64,000 nucleotides of DNA, from the NCBI RefSeq assembly GCF_003115775.1, contig NZ_QEES01000002.1, positions 2,170,001 to 2,234,000 of the forward strand, read 5' to 3'. The translations under genes were made by a program, and so were the position numbers. Source of the DNA: Cellulomonas sp. WB94. GTDB lineage: Bacteria > Actinomycetota > Actinomycetes > Actinomycetales > Cellulomonadaceae. Shown one piece after another: positions 25,892 to 33,410 of the stretch. The notes beneath the pieces are model-generated. The model saw nothing but the letters and a program-made list of their open reading frames with translations, was not told the origin of the DNA and made no database searches. The stretch's first letter is position 1, and each line of letters begins with the position of its first letter.

Positions 25892-26434
25892 TCAGGGGGC
25901 GTCGAACGGTGCGACGAGGTCGCGCAGCAGGTCGGCGAGCCGCAACCGGTCCGCGTCGGCCAGGTCGCCGAGCAGCCCGCGCTCGACCATCAGCAGGTCA
26001 GCCATCGCGTCGTCGACCCGGGCGCGCCCGAGCGGCGTCAGCTCCACGAGCACCCCGCGCCGGTCGTCGGGCGACGGCCCGCGCTCGACGAGCCCTCGCT
26101 CGGTCAGGCGGTCGATGCGGTTCGTCATCGTGCCGCTCGTCACGAGGGTCTGGGTCAGCAGCGCACCGGGGGAGAGGCGGTACGGCGCGCCTGCGCGGCG
26201 CAGTGCGGAGAGCACGTCGAACTCCCACGTCTCGAGCCCGTGCCGGGCGAACGATCCGCGCCGCGCGAGGTCGAGGTAGCGCGCGAGCCGCGTCACACGG
26301 GACAGGACGGTCAAGGGTGTCACGTCGAGGTCGGGACGCTCCCGCGCCCACGCCGCGACGATGCGGTCGACCTCGTCCCGCGGGTGCTCGAGGGCGGCGT
26401 CCGCGCCTCGGTCCCCGGTGCTGTCAGCCGTCAT
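25892..26434 (-). CDS. MarR-family transcriptional regulator
   Basis: This 180-residue winged-helix repressor shows the MarR DNA-binding core LSPGALLTQTLVTSGTMTNRIDRLTERGLVERGPSPDDRRGVLVELTPLGR, with the recognition helix and the DxRxx wing (given here as family landmarks). N- and C-terminal helices for dimerisation are present. The ATG at 26434 has a TAAACT box 6 nt upstream, and an inverted repeat overlaps that promoter (26444-26461), so autorepression is likely. No obvious target gene is divergent; the TetR gene lies directly upstream on the same strand. Confidence 0.92.
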   Translation of the reverse strand: MTADSTGDRGADAALEHPRDEVDRIVAAWARERPDLDVTPLTVLSRVTRLARYLDLARRGSFARHGLETWEFDVLSALRRAGAPYRLSPGALLTQTLVTSGTMTNRIDRLTERGLVERGPSPDDRRGVLVELTPLGRARVDDAMADLLMVERGLLGDLADADRLRLADLLRDLVAPFDAP

Positions 26435-26440
26435 GGCCCG

Positions 26441-26461
26441 AGTTTACTTGACGTCGAGATA
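26441..26461 (-). promoter_or_regulatory. Leaderless promoter and probable MarR operator
   Basis: On the minus strand TAAACT (26441-26446) lies 6 nt before the MarR ATG. Overlapping it is the imperfect inverted repeat TTACTTGACGTCGAGATA (26444-26461), centred on GACGTC. The site is placed to block transcription of marR. Confidence 0.5.
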
Positions 26462-26469
26462 CTTTCGCG

Positions 26470-27111
26470 TCAGGCGTTGAGCGGGGTGATCAGCGTCGGG
26501 TGGCGCTCGAGGCCTGACAGGCCGTTCCAGGCAAGGTTCACGAGGTGCGCGGCGACCTCGTGCTTGTCGGGGCTGCGTGCGTCGAGCCAGTACTGGCCGG
26601 TGAGGGCGACCATGCCCACGAGCATCTGGGCGTAGATCGGCGCCGTCTTCGGGTCGAGGCCCTGACGCGTGAACTGGTCGGCGAGCAGGTGCTCGACCTG
26701 CGTCGCGACGTCACCGATGAGGCTCGAGAACGTCCCGGTGGCCTGCGCGACGGGTGAGTCCCGCACGAGGATCTGGAAGCCGTCCGTCGAGGTCTCGATG
26801 TACGTGAGGAGCGCGAGCGCGGTCCGCTCGACGAGCATCTTCGGGTGCCCGCCCTCCTCGAGCGCGGCCGTCAGCGCGTCCGTCAGCGCACGGGTCTCGC
26901 GGTCGACGACGACGGCGTACACGCCCTCCTTGCCCCCGAAGTGCTCGTAGACGACAGGCTTGGAGACCTGGGCCCGCGCGGCGATCTCCTCGACGCTCGT
27001 CCCGTCGAAGCCCTTCTCCGCGAAGAGGCGGCGACTGACGGTGAGGAGCTGCTCCCGGCGCTGTGAACCGGTCATGCGGGACCGGGGAGGTCGCCTGGTG
27101 TCGGAGGTCAC
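26470..27111 (-). CDS. TetR-family transcriptional regulator
   Basis: This 213-residue repressor has an N-terminal TetR helix-turn-helix: RREQLLTVSRRLFAEKGFDGTSVEEIAARAQVSKP, then VVYEHFGGKEGVYAVV, at about residues 19-70. The helical ligand domain fills the rest. A related form commonly sits next to glmU in actinobacteria. The GTG at 27111 is preferred because CATGAT lies 6 nt upstream; an internal ATG at 27075 would remove 12 residues. The frame runs far upstream as an antisense shadow of glmU and should be ignored there. Its ligand is unknown. Confidence 0.9.
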   Translation of the reverse strand: MTSDTRRPPRSRMTGSQRREQLLTVSRRLFAEKGFDGTSVEEIAARAQVSKPVVYEHFGGKEGVYAVVVDRETRALTDALTAALEEGGHPKMLVERTALALLTYIETSTDGFQILVRDSPVAQATGTFSSLIGDVATQVEHLLADQFTRQGLDPKTAPIYAQMLVGMVALTGQYWLDARSPDKHEVAAHLVNLAWNGLSGLERHPTLITPLNA

Positions 27112-27117
27112 GCGCCC

Positions 27118-27123
27118 ATCATG
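27118..27123 (-). promoter_or_regulatory. -10-like box CATGAT of the TetR gene (leaderless)
   Basis: On the minus strand CATGAT lies 6 nt before the GTG at 27111. It is a weaker match than most in this window. Confidence 0.35.
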
Positions 27124-27192
27124 CCGTGCGGAGACTGGCAGACTGGTCCGCCGACGGCGTGCGGTGCCGGGGCGACCCGGTCCGGCCGCCGG

Positions 27193-27264
27193 TCCGCCCT
27201 GGTGTAATGGCAGCACGCAGGCCTTTGGTGCCTTGCGGTCCGGGTTCGAATCCTGGGGGCGGAG
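27193..27264 (+). tRNA. tRNA-Gln (anticodon TTG)
   Basis: The acceptor stem TCCGCCC/GGGCGGA is perfect and the discriminator is G. CCA is encoded at 27265-27267. The T arm is CCGGG-TTCGAAT-CCTGG and the D stem is GTGT/GCAC. The anticodon loop CTTTGGT gives TTG, which reads CAA and, by wobble, CAG. The anticodon stem CAGGC/GCCTT has an apparent C-T mismatch at its outer pair. Confidence 0.93.
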
Positions 27265-27270
27265 CCACCT

Positions 27271-27287
27271 GTCCGGCGCGCCCGGAC
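27271..27287 (+). terminator. Hairpin after tRNA-Gln
   Basis: GTCCGG-CGCGC-CCGGAC forms a 6-bp perfect stem 3 nt after the encoded CCA. It has no T tract. Confidence 0.45.
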
Positions 27288-27374
27288 CCTGGCAGCCCGC
27301 GCCGGGGCCTCTCGGCCGCCCGTGCGGACCCCCGTCCGGACCGCCGGCGGCACGGGACGACCCGCGAGCGGCGG

Positions 27375-27380
27375 TAGAGT
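27375..27380 (+). promoter_or_regulatory. -10 box TAGAGT of glmU
   Basis: TAGAGT about 60 nt before the glmU GTG would give a leader of about 50 nt. Confidence 0.4.
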
Positions 27381-27438
27381 GCACGTGCGCCAGATCCTTC
27401 GCCCGGGCATCGGGCAGTTCCGACGGGAGCACACGCAG

Positions 27439-29274
27439 GTGACCACCCCCCGCCCAGCCGCCGTCATCGTCCTCGCCGCAGGTGAAGGCACACGGATGCG
27501 CTCGGCGACACCGAAAGTCCTGCACACCCTCGCGGGCCGCAGCATGCTCGGCCACGCCCTCGTCGCAGCCCGTTCGCTCGAGCCCGGCCGCCTCGCGGTC
27601 GTCGTGCGGCACGGCCGGGACGCCGTCGCCGCGCACGCCCTCGAGCTCGACCCCGAGGTCCTGCTCGCCGACCAGGACGAGGTGCCCGGCACGGGCCGCG
27701 CCGTCCAGATCGGCCTGTCCGTGCTCGATGCGGCCGCCCAGGCCACCGTCGCCGGCGCGAGCGCGGGCGACGGTCCCGGTGTCCCCGGCGTCGCCACGCA
27801 TGCGCGGCTCGAGGGCGCGGTCGTGGTCCTCGCGGGCGACATCCCGCTGCTCGACGGCGGCACGCTCGCGGAGCTGCTCGCGGCCCACACGGTCGACGGC
27901 AACGCGGTCACCGTGCTGACGACCGAGCTCGACGACCCCACCGGCTACGGACGCGTCCTGCGCGACGCGGACTCGGGCGACGTGCTCGGGATCGTCGAGG
28001 AGCGGGACGCCGACCCCGACCAGCGCGCGGTCCAGGAGGTCAACTCCTCGGTCTACGTGTTCGACGCGGGTGTCCTGCGCGACGCGCTGGGCAGCCTCGG
28101 CCGTGACAACGCGCAGGGCGAGGTCTACCTGACCGACGTGCTGGCGATCGCACGGACCGCCGGCGGCCGCGTCCGCGCGCTGCGCACCGACGACCCGCTG
28201 CTCGTCCAGGGCGTCAACGACCGCGTCCAGCTCGCCGCGCTGCGCGCGGAGCTCAACCGGCGCATCCTCGAGGACTGGATGGTCGCCGGCGTCACGGTCG
28301 TCGACCCCGCGACCACGTGGGTCGACGTCGACGTCGAGCTGGCCCGCGACGTCACGCTGCTGCCCGGCACGCAGCTGCACGGAGCGACGGTCGTCGCCGA
28401 GGGCGCGACGGTCGGACCCGACACGACGCTCACCGACGTCGAGGTCGGTCCCGGCGCGACAGTCGTCCGCACGCACGGATCGCTCGCCGTCATCGGGGCG
28501 CGCGCGACCGTGGGCCCGTTCGCGTACCTGCGTCCCGGCACGGTGCTCGGCGAGGACGGCAAGATCGGCACGTTCGTCGAGACGAAGAACGCGCAGATCG
28601 GTGCCGGCTCGAAGGTCCCGCACCTGAGCTACGTCGGCGACGCGACGATCGGCGAGCAGACGAACATCGGGGCGTCCTCGGTCTTCGTCAACTACGACGG
28701 CGTCCGCAAGCACCACACGACGATCGGCTCGTACGCCCGGACCGGCTCCGACACCAAGTTCATCGCACCGGTCACGGTCGGCGACGGCGCGTACACCGGT
28801 GCGGGCAGCGTCATCAAGCAGGACGTGCCGCCGGGCGCGCTCGCCGTGAGCAGCGGGACGCAGCGCAACATCGACGGCTGGGTCCTGCGGGCACGCGCCG
28901 GCACCCCGGCCGCCGATGCAGCAGCACGCGCCCTGGCCGCGATCGCCGCCGAGGACCTCTCGCCGCAGGCCCGGGCGGAGCGCGACCGCGCCCAGCTCGC
29001 CGCCGGGGGCACCGCACCGACCCCCCACCGGACCTCCCAGCGCCCCCGGCACCGTTGCGCGATGCCCAGCCGACCACGAAGGACGACGTGTGAACACCGG
29101 CATCATCTCGAACGACGGAGAACGACGGCTGGTGCTGATCTCGGGGCGGGCGCACCCCGACCTGGCGGTCGCCGTCTCGGAGTCGCTCGGCAGCACCCTC
29201 GTCCCGACCACGGCCTACGACTTCGCCAACGGCGAGATCTACGTCCGCTTCGGGGAGTCGATCCGCGGTGCTGA
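27439..29274 (+). CDS. glmU: Bifunctional GlmU (UDP-GlcNAc pyrophosphorylase / GlcN-1-P acetyltransferase), C-terminal frame disturbed
   Basis: GlmU makes UDP-GlcNAc for peptidoglycan and, here, probably EPS. The uridylyltransferase domain has [26 protein letters not shown] and [12 protein letters not shown] left-handed beta-helix with hexapeptide repeats follows from about residue 275 to 480 ([52 protein letters not shown]). After the catalytic domains the written frame runs 184 bp into prs as an Arg/His-rich tail. One extra C in the C6 run at 29021-29026 restores a tail ending AQPTTKDDV with a stop at 29093, overlapping prs by 4 bp, and gives 551 residues. Start: GTG with GGGAG upstream. 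Confidence 0.9.
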   Translation: MTTPRPAAVIVLAAGEGTRMRSATPKVLHTLAGRSMLGHALVAARSLEPGRLAVVVRHGRDAVAAHALELDPEVLLADQDEVPGTGRAVQIGLSVLDAAAQATVAGASAGDGPGVPGVATHARLEGAVVVLAGDIPLLDGGTLAELLAAHTVDGNAVTVLTTELDDPTGYGRVLRDADSGDVLGIVEERDADPDQRAVQEVNSSVYVFDAGVLRDALGSLGRDNAQGEVYLTDVLAIARTAGGRVRALRTDDPLLVQGVNDRVQLAALRAELNRRILEDWMVAGVTVVDPATTWVDVDVELARDVTLLPGTQLHGATVVAEGATVGPDTTLTDVEVGPGATVVRTHGSLAVIGARATVGPFAYLRPGTVLGEDGKIGTFVETKNAQIGAGSKVPHLSYVGDATIGEQTNIGASSVFVNYDGVRKHHTTIGSYARTGSDTKFIAPVTVGDGAYTGAGSVIKQDVPPGALAVSSGTQRNIDGWVLRARAGTPAADAAARALAAIAAEDLSPQARAERDRAQLAAGGTAPTPHRTSQRPRHRCAMPSRPRRTTCEHRHHLERRRTTAGADLGAGAPRPGGRRLGVARQHPRPDHGLRLRQRRDLRPLRGVDPRC

Positions 29275-30076
29275 CGCGTTCGTGCTGCAGAGCCATGCGG
29301 CGCCCATCAACCAGTGGATCATGGAGCAGCTGCTCATGGTCGACGCCCTCAAGCGGGCGTCTGCGAAGACGATCACGGTCGTCGCGCCGTTCTACGGCTA
29401 CGCGCGCCAGGACAAGAAGCACCGCGGGCGGGAGCCGATCTCGGCGCGGCTCATGTCCGACCTGTTCAAGACCGCGGGCGCCGACCGGCTGATGAGCGTC
29501 GACCTGCACGCCGCACAGATCCAGGGATTCTTCGACGGACCCGTCGACCACCTCTGGGCGATGCCGATCCTCGTCGAGTACGTCCGGACCCGCGTCGACA
29601 CCACGAACGTGACGGTCGTCTCGCCCGACGCGGGTCGCATCCGGGTCGCGGAGCAGTGGGCCGCCAAGCTCGGCGGCGGACCCCTCGCGTTCATCCACAA
29701 GACGCGCGACATCAGCCGCCCGAACCGCACCGTCGCCAACCGCGTCGTGGGTGACGTCGAGGGCCGCAGCTGCGTGCTGGTCGACGACCTCATCGACACC
29801 GCCGGGACCATCACGGGGGCGGTACGGGTCCTCATGGAGGCCGGTGCCAAGGACGTGATCGTCGCCGCCACGCACGGCGTGCTGTCCGACCCGGCCGTCG
29901 ACCGCCTCATGCAGTGCGGGGCGCGCGAGGTCGTCGTCACCGACACGCTGCCGATCCCCGAGGACCGCCGGTTCCCGCAGCTCACTGTGCTCTCGATCGC
30001 ACCCCTGCTGGCCCGCGCGATCCGCGAGGTGTTCGACGACGGCTCGGTGACGTCGCTCTTCGACGGCCAGGCCTGA
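29090..30076 (+). CDS. prs: Ribose-phosphate pyrophosphokinase
   Basis: This 328-residue PRPP synthase makes 5-phosphoribosyl diphosphate for nucleotides, His, Trp and NAD. It shows [54 protein letters not shown] (ATP loop), the PRPP-binding [17 protein letters not shown] and the [18 protein letters not shown] signature. The GTG at 29090 has GAAGGA upstream and overlaps the corrected glmU stop by 4 bp, the usual coupling in actinobacteria. Length is normal. Confidence 0.96.
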   Translation: MNTGIISNDGERRLVLISGRAHPDLAVAVSESLGSTLVPTTAYDFANGEIYVRFGESIRGADAFVLQSHAAPINQWIMEQLLMVDALKRASAKTITVVAPFYGYARQDKKHRGREPISARLMSDLFKTAGADRLMSVDLHAAQIQGFFDGPVDHLWAMPILVEYVRTRVDTTNVTVVSPDAGRIRVAEQWAAKLGGGPLAFIHKTRDISRPNRTVANRVVGDVEGRSCVLVDDLIDTAGTITGAVRVLMEAGAKDVIVAATHGVLSDPAVDRLMQCGAREVVVTDTLPIPEDRRFPQLTVLSIAPLLARAIREVFDDGSVTSLFDGQA

Positions 30077-30115
30077 GTCCCACGCCCGAGTCCCGCCAAG
30101 GTCGGGAACGGGCGG

Positions 30116-30131
30116 CCCAACCCAGGTTGGG
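30116..30131 (+). terminator. Hairpin after prs
   Basis: CCCAAC-CCAG-GTTGGG is a perfect 6-bp stem with a 4-nt loop, 40 nt after the prs stop. There is no T tract. Confidence 0.45.
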
Positions 30132-30149
30132 AATGAGCGCCGCGGCGAG

Positions 30150-30155
30150 TAAGAT
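30150..30155 (+). promoter_or_regulatory. -10 box TAAGAT of rplY
   Basis: TAAGAT, a good -10 match, would start a transcript near 30162 with a leader of about 175 nt before the rplY GTG. Confidence 0.5.
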
Positions 30156-30161
30156 CGTCAG

Positions 30162-30337
30162 GTTGCCTCGGCGAGGGACGTCGGACGGTCAGGGCTGCGG
30201 GATCTCCGCAGATCGGACCGGACCACCAACTCCGTGATCGACTGGGCAGGACGCCTCCGCGTGCCCGTCCTGCGTCCCGCGTCGAGGCCACCACCACTGC
30301 AGGCCCCCATCTGTCGTCGTCCACATCTGGAGTCCCC
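30162..30337 (+). promoter_or_regulatory. Long structured leader of rplY
   Basis: About 175 nt separate the predicted transcription start from the rplY GTG. The region can form CCTCGG/CGAGG-type and CTGCGG-ATCT-CCGCAG hairpins and an 8-bp stem GCAGGACG/CGTCCTGC (30246-30273). A ribosomal-protein leader with autoregulation is possible; I do not recognise a named RNA family. Confidence 0.35.
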
Positions 30338-30961
30338 GTGTCCGAGGTCAAGCTCGTCGCCACCACCCGCACCGACTTCGGCAAGGGTGCGGCCCGCCGC
30401 ACGCGCCGCGCCGGTCGTATCCCCGCCGTGCTGTACGGGCACGGCTCGGACCCGCTGCACGTGTCGCTCCCGGGTCACGAGACGTTCCTCGCGCTCAAGC
30501 AGGCGAACGCCCTCTTCGCGATCGAGATCGACGGCAAGACGACGCTGGCCATCACGAAGGACGTCCAGCGCGAGCCGGTCAAGAACGTCATCGAGCACGT
30601 CGACCTCCTGATCGTCACGAAGGGCGAGAAGGTCGACGTCGAGATCCCCGTCGTCGTCGTCGGCGAGTCCTACCCGGGCACGATCCACATCGTCGAGCTG
30701 CAGACGCTCGAGCTCGAGGCCGAGGCGACCAACCTGCCGCGCCACGTCGAGGTCTCGATCGAGGGCCTCGTCGCCGGTGACCTCATCACCGCCGGTGCGA
30801 TCACCCTGCCGGCCGGCGCGACGCTCATCACGGACCCCGAGGCGACGGTCCTGACGATCTCGGCTCCGCAGACCTCTGCCGCCGACATCGCGGCCGACGC
30901 CGCCGTCGCCGACCTGGCCGCCTCGCAGTCCGCGAAGTCCGCCGCGGCCGCCGAGGCCTGA
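30338..30961 (+). CDS. rplY: 50S ribosomal protein L25 / general stress protein Ctc
   Basis: This 207-residue protein binds 5S rRNA in the large subunit. The N-terminal L25 domain (residues 1-95) has [24 protein letters not shown] and the central [19 protein letters not shown] joins it to the TL5/Ctc C-terminal beta domain (96-180). The final ~30 residues are Ala/Ser-rich and probably disordered. The GTG start follows a long leader and has no clear ribosome-binding site. The glmU-prs-rplY-pth order is conserved in actinobacteria. Confidence 0.95.
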   Translation: MSEVKLVATTRTDFGKGAARRTRRAGRIPAVLYGHGSDPLHVSLPGHETFLALKQANALFAIEIDGKTTLAITKDVQREPVKNVIEHVDLLIVTKGEKVDVEIPVVVVGESYPGTIHIVELQTLELEAEATNLPRHVEVSIEGLVAGDLITAGAITLPAGATLITDPEATVLTISAPQTSAADIAADAAVADLAASQSAKSAAAAEA

Positions 30962-31008
30962 GCAACCCCACGGGTCGCGGCCTCGGGCCGCTGACCTGCG
31001 CACGCGAT

Positions 31009-31041
31009 CGCGCCCGGTACCGTTCGACGGTGCCGGGCGCG
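31009..31041 (+). terminator. Strong hairpin between rplY and pth
   Basis: GCGCCCGG-T-ACCG pairs with CGGT-G-CCGGGCGC around a TTCGA loop, a 13-14 bp nearly perfect stem, 50 nt after the rplY stop. Its size suggests a terminator or attenuator before pth. Confidence 0.6.
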
Positions 31042-31082
31042 CTCGCGTTCCCCACCGTCGCGGGGCGAACGGAAGGATCGAC

Positions 31083-31700
31083 ATGACCGAGGGCCCCTGG
31101 CTCGTCGTCGGGCTCGGCAACCCCGGGGCCCAGTACGCCGGCAACCGGCACAACGTGGGGGCGATGGTCCTGGACGAGCTCGCGCGGCGGACGGGTGCCG
31201 TCCTCGGCTCCCGCGGCGGGATGCTGTCACGGCGCCCGAAGGCAGCCGTTGCCGAGGCAAGGATCGGTGTGCTCCCCGGCGGGGTGCCGGGTCCGCGCGT
31301 CGTGCTTGCCAAGCCGAGCACCTTCATGAACGTCTCGGGCGGGCCGGTGTCCGCGCTCGCGCAGTACCACGACGTGCCGGCTGAGCGGGTCGTCATGGTG
31401 CACGACGACCTGGACATCCCGTTCGGGGACATCAAGCTCAAGATCGGTGGCGGCGAGGGCGGCCACAACGGTCTGCGGGACACCACCAAGGCGCTCGGCA
31501 CGAAGGACTACGTGCGGGTCCGGGTCGGGGTCGGGCGACCGCCGGGCCGCATGGAGGCAGCCGACTACGTGCTCCGGGACTTCACAGCCGCCGAGCGCAA
31601 GGATCTCGCGTGGCTCGTCGACGCGGCGGCGGACGCCGTCGAGATGGTCGTGACCGAGGGGCTCGAGAAGGCGCAACTGAAGTACCACACGAAGTCCTGA
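31083..31700 (+). CDS. pth: Peptidyl-tRNA hydrolase
   Basis: This 205-residue enzyme frees tRNA from peptidyl-tRNA that drops off ribosomes. It shows [27 protein letters not shown] with the catalytic His, [48 protein letters not shown], and the C-terminal helices. GGAAGGA 6 nt before the ATG supports the start. It closes the housekeeping block; the EPS locus begins 150 bp downstream. Confidence 0.96.
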   Translation: MTEGPWLVVGLGNPGAQYAGNRHNVGAMVLDELARRTGAVLGSRGGMLSRRPKAAVAEARIGVLPGGVPGPRVVLAKPSTFMNVSGGPVSALAQYHDVPAERVVMVHDDLDIPFGDIKLKIGGGEGGHNGLRDTTKALGTKDYVRVRVGVGRPPGRMEAADYVLRDFTAAERKDLAWLVDAAADAVEMVVTEGLEKAQLKYHTKS

Positions 31701-31744
31701 GCCTGCCCGCCGCCGGCCCTGGGTGGGTGCTCTAGGCCCGTGAA

Positions 31745-31784
31745 CGGGTGAAGCATAGCCTCCACACGGGTGAAATCGGACATA
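31745..31784 (+). promoter_or_regulatory. Repeated EPS-locus boxes upstream of the WbaP-like gene
   Basis: CGGGTGAA occurs at 31745-31752 and 31767-31774, 22 bp (two helical turns) apart. The second copy is followed by TCGGACATA (31776-31784). Both sequences recur at other EPS promoters in this window, which suggests a shared regulator (inference). Confidence 0.5.
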
Positions 31785-31813
31785 AGGGTCTATCGGTATC
31801 ACAACGGGCGCCA

Positions 31814-31819
31814 TAGCCT
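31814..31819 (+). promoter_or_regulatory. -10 box TAGCCT of the WbaP-like gene
   Basis: The 10-mer CATAGCCTCC holding this box occurs twice, at 31754-31763 and 31812-31821, so tandem promoters are possible. The downstream copy gives a leader of about 30 nt. Confidence 0.4.
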
Positions 31820-31853
31820 CCTGGTTGACGACACTCTCGTCGAAGGGGGAGAC

Positions 31854-33410
31854 ATGACGATATTGGACGACAAGAGAGTCCTCGGGGCGGCTCTCAGCCT
31901 CGCGCCGGCGGACCTCCAGGTGGACCGCCGTCGGCTGGCCGCGGGGCCCAGGGCCTCCTGGGCGTCCACTCAGCCCTTCCGCGTCGGTACCCGCGCCGCC
32001 GAGCACCCGGTCGCCGAGACCGACCACGACGGCTGGCGGACGGTGGCGAGGAGCTACCTCATCCGCGTGCTGTGCTCCGACGTCGTGACGTCGACGGCCG
32101 TCGTCCTGAGCGTCCTCCTCCTGGCGCACGGCGCGAGAGGTCGTCGGGGCCTCTGGCCGATCGCTGTCGCGCTCGTCTTCCTGGCGTTCCTGGTGGCGTT
32201 CGGCGGCTACGACCGCCGGTCCGTCGGCGACGGACCCGAGGAGTTCCGTGCCGTGATGAGGGCCGGTGTCGGCGCGGTGGCGGCTGTGGGTCTGACGAGC
32301 GTCGCGGTCGCCTGGGACATGCCGCGCGAGCTGGTCGGGGGCACCATCCTGACCATCGTCCCGACGGTGGCGGTCGGTCGATACGCGCTGCGCCGAAACC
32401 TCCACCGGCGACGCGCTCGTGGCGAGGCCATGTCGCGGACGCTCGTCGTGGGTGACGCCCTCTCCGTCCACCAGGTCGTCACCGACTTGCGCGCGGCCCC
32501 CCATCACGGTTACCAGATCGTCGGCCTGTGCCTACCTGCTGTCACCGACAAGCCGACCCAGGACGCCGTCCCTGTCCTGGGCGCGCTCGCTGACATCCCG
32601 CAGGTCGCCTTCGACCACCACATCGACGTCGTCATCGTGACCGGGAGCCAGCTCGCCGGTGAGGCGCTGCGGCGGTTGTCCTGGGCGCTGGGTCGCTCCG
32701 GCGCCGCGCTCGTGGTCGCGCCGGGGCTCGTGGAGGTCCTCGGCCCGCGCATCCAGCTGCGGCCGACCGCCGGTCTGACCTTGCTCGAGGTCGAGACGAG
32801 CTCCCCGCGGTCGCGGAGGCTCGCGAAGGCCGCGCTCGACCGGACGATTGGGGCGTGCCTGCTGGCTGCGGCACTTCCCGTGATCGCGGGTTCAGCAGTT
32901 GCCGTGGCGGTGACGAGCCCGGGCGTGCCGTTCTACCGCCAGCGCCGCATCGGCATCGACGGGCGAGAGTTCACGATGTGGAAGCTGCGGAGCATGTACC
33001 AGGACGCAGATGCCCGCAGGGCGCTCCTCCTGGAGCACAGCGACCGCGACGGCCTGATGTTCAAGATGCACGACGACCCGCGCGTCACGCCGGTGGGCCG
33101 CGTGCTGCGCCGATACTCGCTCGACGAGCTGCCACAGCTGTGGAACGTCCTGCGCGGCGACATGTCACTCGTCGGTCCTCGACCGCCGCTTCCCGAAGAG
33201 GTGGACGCCTACCGCGACGCGGTCAACCGTCGCCTGCGGGTGCGGCCCGGGCTGACGGGCCTGTGGCAGGTCAGTGGCAGGGCGGACCTCAGCTGGGAGG
33301 AGTCGATCCGGCTCGACCTGCGGTACGTCGACAACTGGTCGGTCACCATGGACCTGTTCATCCTGTGGAAGACGTTCCGTGTCGTGCTGCGGGGAGCGGG
33401 AGCGTACTGA
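31854..33410 (+). CDS. Initiating polyprenyl glycosylphosphotransferase (WbaP/CpsE-type)
   Basis: This 518-residue membrane enzyme starts EPS repeat units by transferring a sugar-1-phosphate to undecaprenyl phosphate. Four N-terminal membrane helices (about 60-185) precede a CoA_binding_3-like nucleotide-binding domain. One further helix (near 345) anchors the catalytic domain: YRQRRIGIDGREFTMWKLRSM, YSLDELPQLWNVLRGDMSLVGPRP and RPGLTGLWQVSGR, ending with the DNWSVTMDLFILWKT tail. The ATG at 31854 follows AAGGGGGAG; the frame is open upstream to 31770. The next gene overlaps by one base. Confidence 0.93.
   Translation: MTILDDKRVLGAALSLAPADLQVDRRRLAAGPRASWASTQPFRVGTRAAEHPVAETDHDGWRTVARSYLIRVLCSDVVTSTAVVLSVLLLAHGARGRRGLWPIAVALVFLAFLVAFGGYDRRSVGDGPEEFRAVMRAGVGAVAAVGLTSVAVAWDMPRELVGGTILTIVPTVAVGRYALRRNLHRRRARGEAMSRTLVVGDALSVHQVVTDLRAAPHHGYQIVGLCLPAVTDKPTQDAVPVLGALADIPQVAFDHHIDVVIVTGSQLAGEALRRLSWALGRSGAALVVAPGLVEVLGPRIQLRPTAGLTLLEVETSSPRSRRLAKAALDRTIGACLLAAALPVIAGSAVAVAVTSPGVPFYRQRRIGIDGREFTMWKLRSMYQDADARRALLLEHSDRDGLMFKMHDDPRVTPVGRVLRRYSLDELPQLWNVLRGDMSLVGPRPPLPEEVDAYRDAVNRRLRVRPGLTGLWQVSGRADLSWEESIRLDLRYVDNWSVTMDLFILWKTFRVVLRGAGAY

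Noticed and set aside
27112-29211. Long minus-strand upstream extension of the TetR gene across glmU
   Set aside because: The extension is low-complexity antisense of glmU and tRNA-Gln. The TetR domain begins right after the GTG at 27111, which has its own promoter-like box.
29094-29274. Real dual-coding overlap between glmU and prs
   Set aside because: The overhanging part of glmU is Arg-rich and unlike the family. One added base gives a normal end with a 4-bp overlap.
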